A stretch of 57,192 nt of DNA from Candidatus Magnetominusculus dajiuhuensis (GCA_015233465.1 JADFXP010000018.1:1-57192), one strand, 5' to 3'. Counted from the first letter of the stretch, positions 35,341 through 44,714 are shown. Program-made: numbers and translations. The notes: generated from the sequence alone by a model not told the origin.

Positions 35341-37110
35341 ATGGAACCATACGTAATAACAAGAGGCAAGGTTATATTTGATTATTCACGTCTTTATTGC
35401 GACTCAACGGAGCAGCTCTTAAAGAGCGAGTTATTTGCAGACATTGTAGAGCGTTTTATTGAAAAGATTGCCACAGCAGGAAACACATATTTCGCATTTT
35501 TGGGACAGAATTTAAAAACGCTAAAGCGTGATGAATTCGCTGAATATATAATAAACATCTTTCGACTATTATCTAGTCATACGTCTGAGGAGATTGTTTT
35601 AATAAATAAAGATTATGAAGGGATACTTTCTAAAAAGAATTATTTATTTGAGTTCATAGAGGAACTTTACAATTTTTGGCGTAGATTTGAGAGGTTTATA
35701 TATATAGAGGCGCCAAAAAGTTCTAGATATTCAGAAAACAGCATACAACACAAACAGTTTATTGAATCAAATGAAAGATTTAGGGGTCTTGTGCTTTCAA
35801 CATATAGACGTATTTGTTCAAATCTAACTGGGTCTCATCCAAGGGTGTACAGGCAGCTTCCATCTGGCACTAATATGGGCATGTTGATAGAGCAGATAGA
35901 TTGGGACTGTCCTGATGAATTTTATTCTATTAGGGATATTCCATTTATAACGTTGACCCTGCTTGAACCGCCTCTGATTATTTATCCTAAGATGAATACA
36001 AGAAAGGGCAAGTTTGAGGAATTAAAGAATTTTTCAAGCGATATGATAAAATTAAATCCAACGCAGTGGTACTGTTTCCCGTCAAAGATTGGAGAATTGA
36101 CTGCATTTATATATTTTCATCAGGATTTTATCTCGCTTGGACTTTCATTGAGTAATCTATTTGAACTTGCAGATTATTCTGAGATTGATAAAAAGAGACC
36201 TGATATTTTGCTGTTATTTGGAGTAGATGGGAACGCAATATCATCTTCAAGCAATACGGTATTTTATGAAGATAAAAAATCGGATATGTTGATTGGTCTG
36301 GTTAAACATTCTGAAGACATAGATTATTTTGGGTACTTTAAAAAGATGCCTTTGACGCTTCATAATATTGCTATGCTTAAAAGAGGCCGCCTTCCTGTTC
36401 ATGGGGCAATGGCGTATATTAAAATGAATAATGGACTTTCCTCAAATATATTGATAATCGGAGATAGCGGCGCTGGAAAATCAGAGACCATTGAGGCATT
36501 ACGCACGCTGCTTGGCGAAGATATTTGCGAGATGATTATTATATTTGACGATATGGGCTCTTTGGGAATAGATGCTGACGACTGTATTTTAGGATATGGC
36601 ACAGAGGTAGGGGCTTTTGTGCGTTTGGATGATCTGCAGCATGGTTATGCCTATGAGGAGATTGATAGAAGTATATTTATGAACCCTGATAAGACAAATG
36701 CCAGATTGATTATGCCTATAACACATTACTATAATATAATTAAGGGGTATCCTATTGATATGGTATTATATGCTAATAATTACGAGCTGGTTAATGATGA
36801 ACTTCCAGCTATAGAGTTTTTTAATAATCCTGAGGAGGCAATCTCTGTTTTTAGAACTGGAGCGAGATTTGCTAAGGGTACTACAGATGAATTAGGTTTG
36901 GTTAAGACTTATTTTGCAAATCCATTTGGAGCACCACAAAGGCGTGAGATTCACGAAGCAATTGCCGTAAAATATTTTACTAAGATGTTTGAAGACGGGA
37001 TCAGGGTTGGACAGATAAGGACAAGGCTTGGAGTTCCAGGATTCTCTCAAACTGGTCCGCAAACAGTTGCAGTTGAACTATTGAAATTACTTAAAGCTAA
37101 GGAGAAGTAG
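35341..37110 (+). CDS. PEPCK/HPr-kinase-superfamily P-loop protein
   Basis: 589 residues. The C-terminal half has a P-loop G374-DSGAGKSE, close to the HPr kinase GDSGxGKSE, followed by IIFDDMGSLG and a block (GTEVGAFVRLDDL, FANPFGAPQRREIHEA) that recalls phosphoenolpyruvate carboxykinase. The N-terminal half (1-330) is not recognised. It may be a divergent PEP carboxykinase (oxaloacetate to PEP) or a protein kinase of the HprK type; the sequence alone does not decide. No other sugar-phosphotransferase genes are here. A methyltransferase gene follows after three bases. Confidence 0.6.
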   Translation: MEPYVITRGKVIFDYSRLYCDSTEQLLKSELFADIVERFIEKIATAGNTYFAFLGQNLKTLKRDEFAEYIINIFRLLSSHTSEEIVLINKDYEGILSKKNYLFEFIEELYNFWRRFERFIYIEAPKSSRYSENSIQHKQFIESNERFRGLVLSTYRRICSNLTGSHPRVYRQLPSGTNMGMLIEQIDWDCPDEFYSIRDIPFITLTLLEPPLIIYPKMNTRKGKFEELKNFSSDMIKLNPTQWYCFPSKIGELTAFIYFHQDFISLGLSLSNLFELADYSEIDKKRPDILLLFGVDGNAISSSSNTVFYEDKKSDMLIGLVKHSEDIDYFGYFKKMPLTLHNIAMLKRGRLPVHGAMAYIKMNNGLSSNILIIGDSGAGKSETIEALRTLLGEDICEMIIIFDDMGSLGIDADDCILGYGTEVGAFVRLDDLQHGYAYEEIDRSIFMNPDKTNARLIMPITHYYNIIKGYPIDMVLYANNYELVNDELPAIEFFNNPEEAISVFRTGARFAKGTTDELGLVKTYFANPFGAPQRREIHEAIAVKYFTKMFEDGIRVGQIRTRLGVPGFSQTGPQTVAVELLKLLKAKEK

Positions 37111-37113
37111 ATT

Positions 37114-37941
37114 ATGCTTGAGAAAGGTTGCGAGGGCAACACCCATATAGAAAAAGAATCAGAGTGGATACTCCCTGAAAATCTTAGAAAATCTCAAGAA
37201 CTTGAGAGAAAATTAGTTGATAATGGAACATTTAACGGCAGCTCAGATTTCGGTTCATACTATGCTTATCTAAAAGGGATAAATTATGACTTTATAAAAC
37301 CTCATGCAATTTCAGATGATAGAATTGCGCTTGAATATGCAAAGAATATTAGCGCGTTAATAAATAAATTTAACCTAAAACTATCTGGCAATATAATTGA
37401 TATAGGATGTGCTATTGGGACTGTTACTAATGCCTTAAATATTTTAAATAAAGATGGAAAGACATATGGTTTAGAGATTTCTGAGGATGGGATTAAGGCA
37501 GCTATTAATAATTATCCTGATTGTAATTTCTTGTGTCAATCTGCTGATAATCTGGATAATTTTCAAGATGAATATTTTGATGTAATTCATTCTAAGGAAT
37601 TCTATGGATTTACAAGGACTGGCGACAGTTCTTACCATTTAAAATATTTAAAATTGTTTCATTCAAAATTAAAATCTAAAGGTTTTGTTATTTTACAGAT
37701 GACCTCTGGTGATGTATTGGGACTTTGGAGTACTTATGATAATATTACTACGGAATTAAAAAATATCGGCTATGAATCAGTTCTCAAAATAAAAATGATA
37801 CCAAGTAAGATTCAAAAGAGACTCGGCGGTACTGCGTATAATAGCGCAGTTTATATTTTGCTAAGTTACATATTAAAAACAGTATCTTTATTTAAGGCAG
37901 ACAAGAAATTAGCAGATGTGTATATCTTAATAAAAAAATAA
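37114..37941 (+). CDS. Class I SAM-dependent methyltransferase
   Basis: 275 residues. Rossmann SAM motif IDIGCAIGT at about residues 94-102, acidic strand-2 end GLEIS, and the FDVIHSKEF post-motif. The substrate is unknown. Its start is three bases after the PEPCK/HprK-like gene, so it is cotranscribed. A hydrophobic stretch near the C-terminus (VYILLSYILKTVSLF) may associate with membrane. Confidence 0.8.
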   Translation: MLEKGCEGNTHIEKESEWILPENLRKSQELERKLVDNGTFNGSSDFGSYYAYLKGINYDFIKPHAISDDRIALEYAKNISALINKFNLKLSGNIIDIGCAIGTVTNALNILNKDGKTYGLEISEDGIKAAINNYPDCNFLCQSADNLDNFQDEYFDVIHSKEFYGFTRTGDSSYHLKYLKLFHSKLKSKGFVILQMTSGDVLGLWSTYDNITTELKNIGYESVLKIKMIPSKIQKRLGGTAYNSAVYILLSYILKTVSLFKADKKLADVYILIKK

Positions 37942-37948
37942 TCTTAAA

Positions 37949-37985
37949 GCATGAGGCTCTGCCCTTTTATCTATGGGTATCTTCA
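37949..37985 (-). repeat. Partial type I element, constant half only
   Basis: GAGGCTCTGCCCTTTTATCT resembles the decayed constant half of copy 5 (24974-24994). The variable stem is missing. Confidence 0.5.
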
Positions 37986-38006
37986 AGTGATTAATCTATG
38001 AAATAC

Positions 38007-38088
38007 CGTAGGGGGCAGCCCTTGTGGCTGCCCTATTTTACGTTTAATTTACATGTAAATCAGGGTAACCACAAGGGTTACCCCTACG
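38007..38088. repeat. Type II two-hairpin element, copy B
   Basis: Ends CGTAG and CTACG. Hairpins GGGCAGCC/GGCTGCCC (38013-38033) and GGGTAACC/GGTTACCC (38063-38083); their five-base loops CTTGT and ACAAG are complementary to each other, so the whole element is nearly symmetrical. Confidence 0.75.
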
Positions 38089-38144
38089 AAATACGGTTTA
38101 AATAAAATTACGAATAAAACTTAGAATAAAAAATTTATAAAGTT

Positions 38145-38213
38145 AATGGGTTCAAAGGGACAAGTCCCTTTGCGGGAGCCATCCATAAAGGGAGCCCTTT
38201 GGCAGAGCCCTCA
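38145..38213 (+). repeat. Type I element, copy 12 (long variant)
   Basis: Variable stem CAAAGGGAC/GTCCCTTTG at 38153-38172, TGCGGGAGCC spacer, the CCATCCATAAAGGGAGCC block shared with copy 9, then a decayed constant stem (GGCAGAGCCC, 38201-38210). Confidence 0.8.
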
Positions 38214-38222
38214 TTTTTTGTT

Positions 38223-40361
38223 TTAATCAATTTTTTCGTAAATACTCTCAGAGTTAGAAGGCAGAAGCGGGCAATTTTGTTCATGGCCTTCAAAATGAAG
38301 CCCTTCATAAATACTGGTTAAGGCTTGATCAATAGTTGCATAAAAATTCTCTTCTCCTATCTTTTCGTAGAGATGAGTGCGCTGCATAACTTGTAAAACT
38401 TGTAATTTTACGCCAATAAAAGATATTTCTATCCTCATATTTCTGACTTTATCAACAAGGAGATTTAACATATCTTCGCCGGTTGCATCAAGTTCATTGA
38501 TTCCATTTCCCACAATGAGTATATGTTTTAGAGATTTTTTTACTAATAGCCTGTCAATTATCTGGTCTTCAAGATAACTTGTATTTGCAAATAATAAAGA
38601 GCCGTCAAATCTTATTATTGAAATATATTCGCAGCGCGAGAGATTTAACAGTTCTGCGTCTCTAAAGGTATTTTCAGGTGTTTTTGAGAGTAATGCTATT
38701 CTTGGCTTCATGTTGCGGTATAGAAAATTAGCAAGCGTCAGCCCTATACCAATTATTATTCCGCCTTCAATATGAGGTGCAAATATCAGGGTTGATGCAA
38801 ATGTTGCTATAGCAATTATACCATCATATTTCTGAGCATGCCATGCTTGAATTACTCCCTTGATATTCATAAGTTTAAACACAGCCAGAGAGATTATTGA
38901 CGCTAATACAGATTGCGGCATATAATAAAGAAGCGGAGTAAAAAACATAAGCGTAATGGCTACAATACCGCTTGTAAAAACAGTTGACATTCCTGTAACT
39001 GCGCCAGCCTGTAGATTTACTGCGGTTCGTGCAAATGATCCGCTTACAACGCAGCTGCTGCTGAATGAGCCTACAATATTTGCCAGTCCCTGACCAATCA
39101 ATTCTTGATTAAGGTCTACGCGTTGGCCTGTTCTTACTGATAGCGCCTTTACTACGGCTACTATTTCCATTAGTCCTAATAATAAAATTACAATTGAACC
39201 AGGTATAACATTAAGAATAACCCTAAGATTAAATTTTGGAACTGACAATTTCGGTATTCCTTGAGGGACTTTGCCAACTACTTCACCGCCGCCAATCATT
39301 GGGATTGCGTTAAGTTTAACAGGATTATTTCCTATCTTAAGATGCCATGATACTCCATCATCTTTTACATTAGGAGGAAGATTTCCCTTGCGATAAAAGT
39401 GTGTTACACCATCAGTTGTAACGCCTGAGAATCGAATTTCACGCAATTTCTTCCTATATTCATGTGTAGTTTGCCTATATTCATTTACGCCTAGAGTCAT
39501 CTCATCAATGAGCAGCTTTATGTCTAAGGTTTCAGTACTATATTTCCCATATTTTTCTTCGGCATCGTGCAGGTTATCATTTTCAATAACCGTTTGTTCT
39601 AAGAGCATATTTATAGCATTGGCTGCTTTATTGAATTCATTAAGCATGGTTACAGTTTCAGTATCCGATATAGTAGATAAATCAACTTTTTTATTATTCT
39701 CAAAATTTGTTGCCCATGCTATTATGGAAGTTATAATTATAGCTATAAGAACACCAGGGATTTTAGGATTTATTTTGTTAATTGAGGCAATAATAATCAT
39801 AGCAAAGACTGCCATAAAAAAAGTCGGATAATGAATATAATGGATTGCTTCTATTAAAACATTGATAACTGTTTGATAAGTATGCTCGGAATTATCTACA
39901 AATACATTAAACAATTTTGACAACTGAGATGTGCCTATAATTATCGCAGCAGCATTAGTAAAACCAAGAACAACAGGATGTGAAAGAAAATTAATAAGTA
40001 TAGCCATACGTAATAAGCCCACAATCAGTCTAAATATGCCAACAATAAGCGCTAAAAGTATTGAATAAGCGATAAATGTCTCGCTGCCAGTTTTTGCAAG
40101 AGTAGAAATAATTGCTGCGCTCATTAAAGATGACATAGCCACAGGACCTGTTGAAAGTTGATGGCTAGAACCAAACATGGACGCAAAAATAGGCGGCAAA
40201 AGCGCGGCATATAGTCCATAATACGGCGGCACTCCTGCAAGCTGCGCATATGCCATTGATTGAGGTATAACTATAGGAGCTACTGTTATACCTGCTATTA
40301 GATCAGAGCGAAGAGTTTCCCATGAAAAATTTTTATACCATGATAATACTGCTGGACGCAA
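38223..40361 (-). CDS. SulP-family anion transporter with STAS domain and unusual insert
   Basis: 712 residues; membrane domain (20-220 and 380-550), STAS domain (about 578-685) with the NELDATGED loop. SulP proteins carry sulfate, bicarbonate or related anions. The N-terminal VPQSMAYAQLAGVPPYYGLY signature (with I before P) and the GSFSSSCVVSGSFARTAVN segment are canonical. A hydrophilic insert of about 140 residues (221-360, partly coiled coil with many E, K, N) separates two helices in the middle and is not part of the usual family. It is the last gene after a kinase-like protein, a histidine kinase and a receiver, so transport is probably under two-component control or itself part of sensing. 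Confidence 0.9.
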   Translation of the reverse strand: MRPAVLSWYKNFSWETLRSDLIAGITVAPIVIPQSMAYAQLAGVPPYYGLYAALLPPIFASMFGSSHQLSTGPVAMSSLMSAAIISTLAKTGSETFIAYSILLALIVGIFRLIVGLLRMAILINFLSHPVVLGFTNAAAIIIGTSQLSKLFNVFVDNSEHTYQTVINVLIEAIHYIHYPTFFMAVFAMIIIASINKINPKIPGVLIAIIITSIIAWATNFENNKKVDLSTISDTETVTMLNEFNKAANAINMLLEQTVIENDNLHDAEEKYGKYSTETLDIKLLIDEMTLGVNEYRQTTHEYRKKLREIRFSGVTTDGVTHFYRKGNLPPNVKDDGVSWHLKIGNNPVKLNAIPMIGGGEVVGKVPQGIPKLSVPKFNLRVILNVIPGSIVILLLGLMEIVAVVKALSVRTGQRVDLNQELIGQGLANIVGSFSSSCVVSGSFARTAVNLQAGAVTGMSTVFTSGIVAITLMFFTPLLYYMPQSVLASIISLAVFKLMNIKGVIQAWHAQKYDGIIAIATFASTLIFAPHIEGGIIIGIGLTLANFLYRNMKPRIALLSKTPENTFRDAELLNLSRCEYISIIRFDGSLLFANTSYLEDQIIDRLLVKKSLKHILIVGNGINELDATGEDMLNLLVDKVRNMRIEISFIGVKLQVLQVMQRTHLYEKIGEENFYATIDQALTSIYEGLHFEGHEQNCPLLPSNSESIYEKID

Positions 40362-40392
40362 TTTTTATACCCCCTAATAGTTTATCCATGTC

Positions 40393-40806
40393 TTAACCCT
40401 CAAACTGTAATGATGCCAAAAGGTCTATCTCAAAACCTAACGCCTTAGCTGCATTATTGATTATCTCTTTAAAATCTATAGGTTTAAATGGTTTTGCAAT
40501 AAAATCAAATGCGCCTAATTCCATTGCCTTTCTTGATGTATCCACCATTGCATAACCAGTTATAACTATTATCTTTGTGTTATCATTTTTTTGACGAATA
40601 TGTTTTAGAACTTCAAGTCCGTTCATCTCTTTCATACGAATATCTGTGACAACTATATCAAAATTCATCTCATCAAACCTCTTTAATCCTTCAATAGGAT
40701 TAAGAAAAACCTCTACCTCACAACCATATTTACGTAAAGTTGGCGCGAGCCTCTTCCCGACAATTTCTTCATCATCAAGTATTAAAATCTTTAATTTTTT
40801 AGTCAT
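40393..40806 (-). CDS. Single-domain response regulator
   Basis: 137 residues, CheY-like receiver with DDEE at 11-14, phospho-acceptor D55 (VVTDIRM) and KPF motif. No output domain. Located between its likely kinase (40847-42340) and the SulP gene. Confidence 0.9.
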   Translation of the reverse strand: MTKKLKILILDDEEIVGKRLAPTLRKYGCEVEVFLNPIEGLKRFDEMNFDIVVTDIRMKEMNGLEVLKHIRQKNDNTKIIVITGYAMVDTSRKAMELGAFDFIAKPFKPIDFKEIINNAAKALGFEIDLLASLQFEG

Positions 40807-40846
40807 CCTAACCGCCTTTTGTAGTTAATAATAATGCGTATTGCAT

Positions 40847-42340
40847 TTAGCTGATATGATCAGAACGAATAGTTGTTACAGGAAGAGTTACTGTAAATGT
40901 AGTTCCAACATCCAATTCTGAATCAACATTCATAGAGCCATTATGATTGGCAATAATTCCCTGACAAACTGAAAGCCCAAGCCCAGTGCCTGAACTAAGG
41001 TTTTTTGTTGTAAAAAATGGGTCAAATATATGGTCAAGTATATGTTTTGGAATCCCAGTCCCATTATCTGTCACCTTGAAGATCACAGTATTTGACTCAT
41101 TTGATAGACTTGCAGAGATGATTATGTGTCCTTTTTCACTCAGAGCATCCTTTGCATTTAAGATTAGATTAATAAACACCTGTTTAAGTTTTTGATCATC
41201 GCCATAGATTGAGGGCAGATTGTTTTCTATTTTTAAATCCGTTACGATATTTTTAAGTGAGAGTTCATTATTAACTATGTGCATGGTTTCATTAATAAAA
41301 TCTGAAACCTTGATTGATTTCATGTTACTTGAGCTTTCTCGGCTAAAATCAAGAAGATCACGCACAATCTTGCGAGCTCTTTCTGAATCATTAACAATAT
41401 CTGTTATCATTTCTTTTATCTCTTCACGTGAATACTCATCAAATTCATCAGTCAAAGTATTTGATGTGATGAGGATATTATTAAGGGGATTGTTTAATTC
41501 ATGGGCAACCCCAGCGGTTAATGTGCCAATTGCGTGAAGTTTGTGTGTTTGAATTGACTGCTTCTGCCTCATTTCAATGGTCTTAACCATATTATTAAAG
41601 GCTTCTGCAAAGTTATGAAATTCATCTCTGAATTTTTGATTTAATTCAATATTTACATAAACTCCATTACCAATTCTTATAGAATGATTTGCCAAAATAC
41701 CTACAGGCTTTAAAACCTTTTGCATAAGAAATAATCCCAATATAATCAAAGTAATAAATGGAAGAGACATAAAATATAGATTATATCTCAAAAACTGATT
41801 AATGCTTTCAAGGAGAGATTCCTTCTCTAAATCAAAAAGGGTTTTTGTAAATTTTTCAAGTGACAGTCCTTGAGGTAAAATTTGTTTTCTGATAGCAGAT
41901 ATTTCAGGGTCATTAATATCAAATTTCTTTACATTAGTGCTGTATTCACTAAGTTTTTCAAATAACTCAATACGCCTTGTAAGATGAGTTACCATTGAAA
42001 TTACCTGCTGCTCGCCTGCAAATTCTGTAAATTGTTTATAATTTTCAAAGACCATTTTTCTAGCTTCTGTGAGATTCACTAAAGTATCTTCAAGATTTTC
42101 ACCAGAGAGGAAATATCTCTCCTCATAATGTTTAGACCTGATGACTTTAATAATGAATTCATTTGTTAAGGCAATAAATGTGCTTCTTTTGGATAATAGA
42201 TAATGCGCAGAGGTTTCATGAATAAGTCCAAATACAGCAAGTAAAAAAGGAAATAATAATACAATCGCTACCTGTCTTTTTAGACTGAGTTTATAAGACT
42301 TTTTAATATAATCGTTTATTTTTTTTATGATTAATTGCAC
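40847..42340 (-). CDS. Membrane sensor histidine kinase (HAMP)
   Basis: 497 residues. TM1 about 24-44, an all-helical periplasmic sensor (45-185, EERYFLSGENLEDT as in four-helix HBM-type sensors), TM2 about 188-207, HAMP, HisKA with H280 (GVAHELNNPLNNILI), and HATPase_c with NLILNAKDAL, DNGTGIP and TGLGLS. Six bases separate it from the upstream kinase-like gene. Confidence 0.92.
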   Translation of the reverse strand: MQLIIKKINDYIKKSYKLSLKRQVAIVLLFPFLLAVFGLIHETSAHYLLSKRSTFIALTNEFIIKVIRSKHYEERYFLSGENLEDTLVNLTEARKMVFENYKQFTEFAGEQQVISMVTHLTRRIELFEKLSEYSTNVKKFDINDPEISAIRKQILPQGLSLEKFTKTLFDLEKESLLESINQFLRYNLYFMSLPFITLIILGLFLMQKVLKPVGILANHSIRIGNGVYVNIELNQKFRDEFHNFAEAFNNMVKTIEMRQKQSIQTHKLHAIGTLTAGVAHELNNPLNNILITSNTLTDEFDEYSREEIKEMITDIVNDSERARKIVRDLLDFSRESSSNMKSIKVSDFINETMHIVNNELSLKNIVTDLKIENNLPSIYGDDQKLKQVFINLILNAKDALSEKGHIIISASLSNESNTVIFKVTDNGTGIPKHILDHIFDPFFTTKNLSSGTGLGLSVCQGIIANHNGSMNVDSELDVGTTFTVTLPVTTIRSDHIS

Positions 42341-42346
42341 AGTAAC

Positions 42347-43213
42347 TTATGAATATTTCGAGAGTATAGTCTCAAAATAATCCTCAATAACTCTTATCCT
42401 TTCAATGACTGGCTTGGGACTTTTTGAAATGTGGTCTTCGTCCCTGCCACGATGATCAAATACCTCATCAGTCATAGATTTAATCTGATTTATTCTTCTC
42501 TCAGAATCTTCCTTTAGACATATAGTATCAACAAAAATCTTTTCTCCTTTAACATAAACCATAACCCTTGGATCAATATCAAGAAGTCTTGATTTTAATG
42601 TCAAGGATAGTTCAAGATCTTTTAGACAATTGTAGGAAAATCTATTTAGCTTATATCTCTTTGATAAGATTGCATTTACAATCAACTTAATTGCTCCTTG
42701 CTCATTCATCTTATCAAGATCTATCACTAAATCATAGAAATTAGGGTCTGATATATCTGCTTTAAATATATAATCTGACCATTTTGAAAATTCTTCGTCA
42801 TTTTTTAAAATGCTTATTTCCGCTGCATTTGAAGATATGCCTTCAATTTCCATCATTTGTTGAATTCTATCCTTAATATTTGCAATGATTCTTACATTAA
42901 ACATATGGGATATTCCACGTACTAAAAGAAATCCTGCAGGTCCGTAATATATAATATTGTTCTTTAAAAAGCAGCGAATAAGCACTGTCTGAAGATAAGT
43001 AATATACTTATTTTTATCAGGATGAACGCGTCCTGCATATGCTGGGGCTTTATAGAGAGCTTGTTCAATCTTATTTTTAGAAACATTAAACTCTTTTGCT
43101 GCTAAGTCAATTACTTCATTACCTAATATGTCATAATTTAATTCTTTTGCAGCAGTTGTAATCATTTGACCACAATTACTATAAGTAGCTGTAGTCAAGG
43201 TTATGATTGACAT
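42347..43213 (-). CDS. Cytidylate-kinase-like protein with eroded P-loop
   Basis: 288 residues. The N-terminal ~190 residues align in layout with the cytidylate-kinase-like family (ITLTTATYSNCGQMI, then a LGNEVIDLAAKEFNVS helix, GPAGFLLVRGISHMFNVR, DRIQQMMEIEGIS). The glycine-rich nucleotide loop, normally GSGG-like, reads YSNCGQ, so catalysis is doubtful. The C-terminal ~80 residues (RLLDIDPRVMVYVKGEKIFV) resemble a BON-like module. First gene of the SulP operon. Likely regulatory rather than nucleotide kinase (inference). Confidence 0.65.
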   Translation of the reverse strand: MSIITLTTATYSNCGQMITTAAKELNYDILGNEVIDLAAKEFNVSKNKIEQALYKAPAYAGRVHPDKNKYITYLQTVLIRCFLKNNIIYYGPAGFLLVRGISHMFNVRIIANIKDRIQQMMEIEGISSNAAEISILKNDEEFSKWSDYIFKADISDPNFYDLVIDLDKMNEQGAIKLIVNAILSKRYKLNRFSYNCLKDLELSLTLKSRLLDIDPRVMVYVKGEKIFVDTICLKEDSERRINQIKSMTDEVFDHRGRDEDHISKSPKPVIERIRVIEDYFETILSKYS

Positions 43214-43335
43214 TACGATTCTCCAACATAGTTCATTAATACTTTTTTAATAAAGGTAATCCTAAAGTTCCCATTATTAAGAAAACTAAATTTACTTACA
43301 CTACTTACATTATCAATTCATTATAAAGGTAAATT

Positions 43336-43368
43336 ATGAAGGAATTATGAAGAAATTATGGAGGAATT
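43336..43368. promoter_or_regulatory. Three 11-bp direct repeats upstream of the SulP operon
   Basis: ATGAAGGAATT, ATGAAGAAATT and ATGGAGGAATT in direct succession, one helical turn each, 120-155 bp before the operon start at 43213. A weaker pair follows near 43398-43421. Such repeats are the usual binding pattern of OmpR/PhoB-type regulators. A second tandem pair (TTACTTACA units) is at 43291-43309. Confidence 0.5.
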
Positions 43369-43442
43369 AGATTTTAATTTAATGTAGATATTATTTTGTT
43401 AAGGAATTGTAAAGAAATTGTATCTGAGGTGTTTATGACATT

Positions 43443-44714
43443 TTAGTTCCAGTTAATACCTTTTTCTTTTAAATAGTTTTGTGAATATTTATTTCCCATA
43501 CTTGCAGCAATCTTGTGATTTAATAAGGTTTGAAAATCATCATCTAAATTATCATAACACATTCCTCGCAAAGAATAAGCATCAGAGGCCTTAGGATTTA
43601 GTTCTATAACTTTATTAAAATCAACGATAGCTTGATTATTTTTTCCTAACAAAAAATAAGAAATTCCACGGTTATGATAAGCATTTAAATATTGAGGGAT
43701 TATTTCAATAACCTTATTATAGTATTCAACAGCCGCTAAATAATTGTGTAACTTGAAATAAGTATTTCCTTGAGTGAAATAATTATCTGCAAGTTCAGTT
43801 TTTTTAAAGGTATCATTTTGTTGATCTAACTCGCCATTAATAAATTGCGCAGCCTCATTAATCGCAAGAGCAAAATTGAATCCTTGTGTTTTAGAAATAC
43901 CACCTGTTATTATTCCTATCGCTTCACCTTTATTATTAATTAATGGACATCCACTATTTCCATGCGTTACAGGGGTATCTATTTGAATATATTGAATCCC
44001 AGATTTTTGATGATTGCAATTACTTATTATTCCTTTTGTAACTGTCTGCTCTAAACCTAAAGGAGCGCCAATCGCTATTGCATCAGCTCCCTCGCTGCAT
44101 TGTTTAGAATTACCTAATAAAATAGTATCATAACCCTTACCTTCAACCTTTACAATAGCAACATCTAAAGGAGATGTTCCTAGTTTAATAACAGACCCTT
44201 TCAAGGTATTTCCGTTATAAAATTTAACCTCAACCTCTTTATATTCTTCTACAACATGGGCATTTGTTAATATTAAACCCTCTTGCGAATAAACAAAACC
44301 AGAACCTGCTCCATTTGGTGTATTAATATAAACAACTGCTTTTTTTGTCTTATTAACTATTTCTTCAGTTGAAAGCGTTATGCTTTTATTTGCTTTTACA
44401 GCTATAGTTTCATGCGGCGTTGAAATAGGCGGTTGTTTTTCATTAATAATATAACTATAACTCAAAACAATTATTAATCCAATAATTATTCCAACAAAGA
44501 TAGTTCTATATTTACCGACAAATTGATGCTTAATTATTTCATTAAGGTTCCAGTTTATTACATTTAATCTATTTTTTTCTGGAATGCGAGAATCAGGCTG
44601 CTTTTCGTGATTTTTTTTAGTGTTTGAGGGTTCTTCTTTATTAGTAAAATATTCATAAAGATAATTATAAGATTGATTTATTAATTTCATTTTTTCAGCA
44701 GCTCTTTGCTGCAT
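43443..44714 (-). CDS. Trypsin-like serine protease with TPR repeats (intact part of the above)
   Basis: 423-residue frame downstream of the stop. Order: remnant of a J domain (1-25), cytoplasmic linker, TM helix 70-90, DegP/HtrA-like protease domain without PDZ (catalytic H153 in TNAHVV, D184 in LDVAIVKV, S254 in HGNSGCP), then three TPRs. The protease would face the periplasm. No ribosome site is apparent at ATG 44714, which supports it being the remainder of the longer gene rather than an independent start. Confidence 0.7.
   Translation of the reverse strand: MQQRAAEKMKLINQSYNYLYEYFTNKEEPSNTKKNHEKQPDSRIPEKNRLNVINWNLNEIIKHQFVGKYRTIFVGIIIGLIIVLSYSYIINEKQPPISTPHETIAVKANKSITLSTEEIVNKTKKAVVYINTPNGAGSGFVYSQEGLILTNAHVVEEYKEVEVKFYNGNTLKGSVIKLGTSPLDVAIVKVEGKGYDTILLGNSKQCSEGADAIAIGAPLGLEQTVTKGIISNCNHQKSGIQYIQIDTPVTHGNSGCPLINNKGEAIGIITGGISKTQGFNFALAINEAAQFINGELDQQNDTFKKTELADNYFTQGNTYFKLHNYLAAVEYYNKVIEIIPQYLNAYHNRGISYFLLGKNNQAIVDFNKVIELNPKASDAYSLRGMCYDNLDDDFQTLLNHKIAASMGNKYSQNYLKEKGINWN

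Larger units (their letters stand above)
37942..38222. other. Intergenic composite repeat locus
   Basis: The 281 bp between the methyltransferase and convergent SulP gene contain a decayed type I half (37949-37985, minus), a full type II element (38007-38088) and a type I element in plus orientation (38145-38213). No gene is visible. Confidence 0.7.
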
